A DNA stretch of 64,000 nt from CAZGSG01 sp964528095 (lineage in GTDB: Bacteria > Bacteroidota > Bacteroidia > Chitinophagales > Chitinophagaceae). A model generated the notes under the pieces. That model saw only the letters and a list, made by a program, of their open reading frames with translations. It had not been told where the DNA came from and made no database searches. Below are positions 60,812-64,000 of the stretch, piece after piece (position 1 is the first letter of the stretch; each line of letters opens with the position of its first letter). Both the position numbers and the translations under genes were made by a program. The stretch is taken from NCBI GenBank assembly GCA_964528095.1, contig CAZGSG010000002.1:1-64000 (forward strand), given 5' to 3'.

Positions 60812-61759
60812 TTGAAAAGATTTCTTTACAGACTGCTTTGTTTTTGCATCATTCCGGTGGCAACGCTGCTATTACTGGAAATAAGCATTACCCTTGGCAG
60901 GAAAAAATTATTTGCCGAAAGCAAATTAGAAAAAGTATTTGCAGGCAGTGCCTCTGCCTATCAATGGATCAGCGACGTACAACACTCCGGCAAAGTTTTA
61001 CTACTTGGAAGCTCTACCGTGAAATATGGATTAAGCTGCCTTACATTAAATAAACTCTCGCACGACTCACTCGCGTTTATCAACCTTGGAGCAGATGCCA
61101 GGGATCCCGTTGAAACATATTTTATTTTAAAAAGCGTGGACCTGGCCCATGTAAAAGCCATCTTCATGGGAATTGACCCCTGGATATTTACAAAAGCGTA
61201 TTACAGGAACAGGAATAATTATTTGTATCTCGATATGAATGCCCGTACAGCATTTAACTACAGCCTGGAATACGATCAGCAGCTTTTTCCCATCAGGTAC
61301 AAAAACCTGATCAACGCTGCATTAAACCGATTACCAAATTCAATGATGCAGAAGACAAAGCCTCCTCCCGATTTTGGCAGCGGGGTTCTCACTGCAAATC
61401 CGGTCAACTTCAATGCTCCTGTTCATAAAAAATTTCAACTGGAACAATACGGCTGGTCCGATCTTCAATTTGAATATTTACAAAAAATAGCAACCTTCTG
61501 CAATAACAACAAGATCTCTTTTACTGCCTTTATTCCTCCTAAACGTGCCGACTATATTGCCGACTATACATTGTATTGTAAACAGGTCGACTCGTCATTT
61601 TACGGTAAATTAATAGAAGTGGGATTCAATACCCCTATTATCGGAAGTATCGATCAGCTAAAAATGTACGGCGATACTTTATTTGCAGATGCATATCATT
61701 TAAATGAGAAGGGCCAGCAGGTATATTCTGATTTGTTCTACCGGATGATACAACCTTAG
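60812..61759 (+). CDS. SGNH/GDSL-like hydrolase, membrane-anchored
   Basis: 315 aa. It starts with TTG (an in-frame stop sits 10 bp upstream and no ATG gives a sensible N-terminus); MKRFLYRLLCFCIIPVATLLLLEISITL is a signal anchor. SGNH features are LLLGSSTVKYGLS (Ser67-Ser68 region as nucleophile block), a central GIDPW, and near the end ADAYHLNEKGQQVYSD, the DxxH block of the SGNH fold. Candidates are esterases or O-acetyl transferases acting on sugars or lipids. Single gene. Confidence 0.7.
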   Translation: MKRFLYRLLCFCIIPVATLLLLEISITLGRKKLFAESKLEKVFAGSASAYQWISDVQHSGKVLLLGSSTVKYGLSCLTLNKLSHDSLAFINLGADARDPVETYFILKSVDLAHVKAIFMGIDPWIFTKAYYRNRNNYLYLDMNARTAFNYSLEYDQQLFPIRYKNLINAALNRLPNSMMQKTKPPPDFGSGVLTANPVNFNAPVHKKFQLEQYGWSDLQFEYLQKIATFCNNNKISFTAFIPPKRADYIADYTLYCKQVDSSFYGKLIEVGFNTPIIGSIDQLKMYGDTLFADAYHLNEKGQQVYSDLFYRMIQP

Positions 61760-61773
61760 GCACTTTAGAAATC

Positions 61774-62208
61774 CTAGAATTCACTGGCCGGCAATTTAAC
61801 TGTTCCAATATATACGCCATTCTTATCCGAATAGCTAGCCCATATATCGATACCATTTTTCTTGAAAACACTCACCTGAGGATTTGACTTCATCATATTC
61901 AGCATATATTCTTTTCCGGTACTAAAAAGTACTGCCGTGTCCACATCTGATTTGACCACCTGGAGAAGCGTATAGTTATATTGCAGTTTATAGTCCGACA
62001 AAGCGACCATATTATCAAATCTCGTAGTACTATCAATTACTACTGGCGCATGTTCGTTAATGTTGTTCGCCAATTCAATTAGCTCATCACTGAGCAATGG
62101 CTTCTTTTCGTTGAAGATCATTTTAAGTACAGCAGATAGAAGGAAAAGGATCGCAATACCAATAATAATTCTACTTCCGTAGCTTTTTGTTTTTTTTAAT
62201 TCATACAT
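61774..62208 (-). CDS. Small membrane-anchored protein, hypothetical
   Basis: 144 aa. A single membrane segment near the N-terminus (IIIGIAILFLLSAVLKMIF, about residues 14-32) leaves a mixed soluble domain outside. No motif is recognised. It is 48 bp downstream of the 62257 gene on the same strand and may be co-transcribed with it. Confidence 0.65.
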   Translation of the reverse strand: MYELKKTKSYGSRIIIGIAILFLLSAVLKMIFNEKKPLLSDELIELANNINEHAPVVIDSTTRFDNMVALSDYKLQYNYTLLQVVKSDVDTAVLFSTGKEYMLNMMKSNPQVSVFKKNGIDIWASYSDKNGVYIGTVKLPASEF

Positions 62209-62256
62209 GGTACTTAATTTACAGATTTCTTTACCGTTGCCATTTGAGTATTTTAC

Positions 62257-62871
62257 CTACCTGATCCGGGATGTTTTATCAATAAAATTCGCCAGTAATA
62301 AAGTTTCATCCGGATCGAGGCTTTTATCGTTCGAAAAAATAAGCGTATTTCCAACTATTTCCAATGAGAAATCCCTGATCGTCAGGTTTAATAACAAATC
62401 CCTGAACGGTGATGTAAATGCATTTGTCGCTTTCTCTTTATTGGTAGCCAGCACATAAAATTTCTTACTAAATGCTTTATCATCAGGAAAATCCAACTCA
62501 ACAGGTTTAATCAACTCAAACAATTTCTCAGTAAGCGTTTCCCGCTTAATTAATACATGGCCAAAATCTCTCGCCATTGTTGTTAAACCCCAGGCCTGAA
62601 AATGATGCCCGTTATGTTCTCCACCTTTGGCACCAAGATATTTATAAAACACTTCCATTATCACGATAAATACACCCTCCGCTAGTTGAATAACCTCGCG
62701 TATATCATACCGCTCATATTTTTTCAGTAAGGCTGATTTATCAAAATCAACGTTAATATCACCATTGAATGTGGCATCATAATTCGTTTTCAGCTTCTCA
62801 TAAACTTCCAAAAACAATTCGATATCATCTTGTTGAAGTCCATCTGTCGAAAATGGAAAACTATCCATCAT
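62257..62871 (-). CDS. Hypothetical cytosolic protein
   Basis: 204 aa from ATG 62871 (the longer open frame starts with TTG and is not needed). Mostly helical in the first part (DDIELFLEVYEKLKTNYDATFNGD), then mixed. No signal peptide or recognised domain. It lies between the small membrane protein gene and the 3' end of the sucB gene, all on the minus strand. Confidence 0.6.
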   Translation of the reverse strand: MMDSFPFSTDGLQQDDIELFLEVYEKLKTNYDATFNGDINVDFDKSALLKKYERYDIREVIQLAEGVFIVIMEVFYKYLGAKGGEHNGHHFQAWGLTTMARDFGHVLIKRETLTEKLFELIKPVELDFPDDKAFSKKFYVLATNKEKATNAFTSPFRDLLLNLTIRDFSLEIVGNTLIFSNDKSLDPDETLLLANFIDKTSRIR

Positions 62872-62991
62872 GCTGAAGTTTAAACGGTTATTTTGAGAAT
62901 GAGTATATACCTCTTTTAACAAAAAAAGAAGACTAAAAGCAAGTCAACCTCGCTCTTACCCTCCTTATCTCTTATAATCTCTTAATCTTAT

Positions 62992-64000
62992 TTACACACC
63001 CAGCAAGGTCTTCACCACATCCTTACCAATCAACAACTGTTCAGGGTTTTCCAGTAATTCTTTTACCCTCACCAGGAAACTCACTGACTCACGTCCATCA
63101 ATGATCCGGTGATCATAACTCAATGCAAGGTACATCATCGGCTTTATCACCACCTGGCCATTGATTGCCATCGGCCTTTCCTGAATTTTATGCATTCCTA
63201 AAATCGCGCTTTGTGGTATGTTAATGATCGGCGTGCTCATCAATGATCCGAATACACCGCCATTGGTTATTGTAAATGTTCCGCCGGTCAACTCTTCTGC
63301 TGTCAATTTGCTATCCTTCGCTTTACCTGCGAGTTCTATTACTTTCTTTTCAATCTGCGCCATGTCCAGGCTTTCTACATTGCGGATCACCGGAACCGTC
63401 AGTCCTCTTGGAGTACTCACTGCAATGCTGATATCTGCATAATCATGATAGATCAGTTGGTCCCCGTCAATGTACGCATTTACGGATGGCCATTCTGCGA
63501 GCGCTACTGCGCATGCTTTTGCAAAAAAGCTCATAAAGCCCAGCCCAACGCCATGTACTTCTTTAAATTTATCCTTGTATTTCGTACGGATAGCCATGAT
63601 AGCCGTCATGTCCACTTCGTTAAAAGTAGTGAGCATGGCCGTAGTATTTTTTGATTCCACCAGGCGACGGCTGATCGTCTTGCGGATATTCGTCATTTTC
63701 TCCGTACGGGTATTGCGGCTGCCAAGTTCAGTACCAGGGAATGCTTTTTTGCCGGGATTGCTTAATGCTGCCAGCACATCTTCTTTTAATATTTTGCCCT
63801 GGAACCCGGAAGGAGTTACCGATTTGGGGTCCACTTTTTTATCAGCTATGATTGCCGAAGCCACCGGGGTAGCTTTCACATCTGCCGCAGGTGCTGATTC
63901 TTTGACGGGAACAACGTTTTCTTTTGCCTGCCCGTTCGTAGTCGACGTTTCTTTAGTAGCAGTTTTGACATCCGCAGCCGTTGATCCGACTTCAGGTGCT
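62992..64000 (-). CDS. sucB: 2-oxoglutarate dehydrogenase E2 (dihydrolipoyllysine succinyltransferase), 3' part
   Basis: The frame is open to the window edge; the lipoyl domain lies outside. Visible are an Ala/Pro/Thr-rich linker, a peripheral subunit-binding domain ([32 protein letters not shown]) and the complete acyltransferase core with [39 protein letters not shown] and the catalytic [10 protein letters not shown] (His and Asp). A succinyl rather than acetyl specificity is suggested by the family-typical [12 protein letters not shown]. It transfers succinyl groups to CoA in the TCA cycle. Confidence 0.93.
   Translation of the reverse strand, partial: APEVGSTAADVKTATKETSTTNGQAKENVVPVKESAPAADVKATPVASAIIADKKVDPKSVTPSGFQGKILKEDVLAALSNPGKKAFPGTELGSRNTRTEKMTNIRKTISRRLVESKNTTAMLTTFNEVDMTAIMAIRTKYKDKFKEVHGVGLGFMSFFAKACAVALAEWPSVNAYIDGDQLIYHDYADISIAVSTPRGLTVPVIRNVESLDMAQIEKKVIELAGKAKDSKLTAEELTGGTFTITNGGVFGSLMSTPIINIPQSAILGMHKIQERPMAINGQVVIKPMMYLALSYDHRIIDGRESVSFLVRVKELLENPEQLLIGKDVVKTLLGV

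Noticed and set aside
1..64000. CRISPR array, rRNA, tRNA or tmRNA
   Set aside because: Read through both strands by eye: no regularly spaced direct repeats and no sequence with a T-loop GTTCRANNC in a cloverleaf context. A tRNAscan-SE run would settle it.

Overview
The window is a chromosomal segment of a Bacteroidota bacterium, most likely of the Chitinophagaceae type. The grounds are TAnnTTTG (-7) promoters lying close to start codons, no clear Shine-Dalgarno sites, many SPII lipoproteins, TlpA-like thioredoxins with a DUF4369-type N-terminus, a DUF2911 protein, a subtilase with a type IX secretion C-terminal domain, a beta-propeller sensor kinase, and a trpEGDCFBA operon. No rRNA, tRNA, CRISPR array, IS element or prophage was seen, so this looks like core genome with a few accessory genes.

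Layout. 1-5 kb: the tail of a LytS-type kinase with its LytTR regulator, an orphan LuxE-like protein, a lipoprotein, a UbiA-like membrane protein and an e(P4)-type acid phosphatase. 5-12.8 kb: an Abi/HEPN gene and a 23-bp-arm hairpin, a thioredoxin, a DUF2452 protein, a SET-domain protein, pdxJ, a VOC protein, a solitary HsdR-N nuclease domain, AMP nucleosidase, and a fused oligopeptide ABC ATPase. 12.9-21.3 kb: a 1283-aa TraB/GumN protein, queA with a structured leader, DUF2911 and TlpA proteins. 21.4-29.4 kb: the tryptophan operon on the minus strand. 29.5-41 kb: a pseudogene remnant, a hydrolase-GNAT fusion, an S9 peptidase, NUDIX and HAD enzymes, a MORN-like protein, a plug-domain protein, aspartate kinase, an Ldh-type dehydrogenase and ssb. 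41-52 kb: M14 peptidase, an orphan gene, mnmA, a T9SS subtilase and an RsmB-type methyltransferase. 51.5-64 kb: a propeller kinase with its LuxR-type regulator and a collagen-like lipoprotein, an AraC regulator, an aldo/keto reductase, a TlpA protein, an SGNH protein and the 3' part of the 2-oxoglutarate dehydrogenase E2 gene.

The trp operon is the most interesting unit. Its promoter is followed by a 20-codon leader peptide with three consecutive Trp codons, an intrinsic terminator, and a segment at the end of the leader ORF able to pair with the terminator's 5' arm: all the parts of ribosome-mediated attenuation. Inside the operon, trpF is followed by a diverged second trpF-like gene that has lost the catalytic Cys and the phosphate-binding glycines but keeps the fold-level pattern, probably a pseudoenzyme. 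A small lipoprotein gene sits between trpB and trpA.

A dispersed AT-rich palindromic repeat of about 55-90 bp occurs at three intergenic sites (19.6, 30.7 and 57.0 kb). One copy has perfect 25-bp arms, one of which is found unchanged in a second copy 11 kb away.
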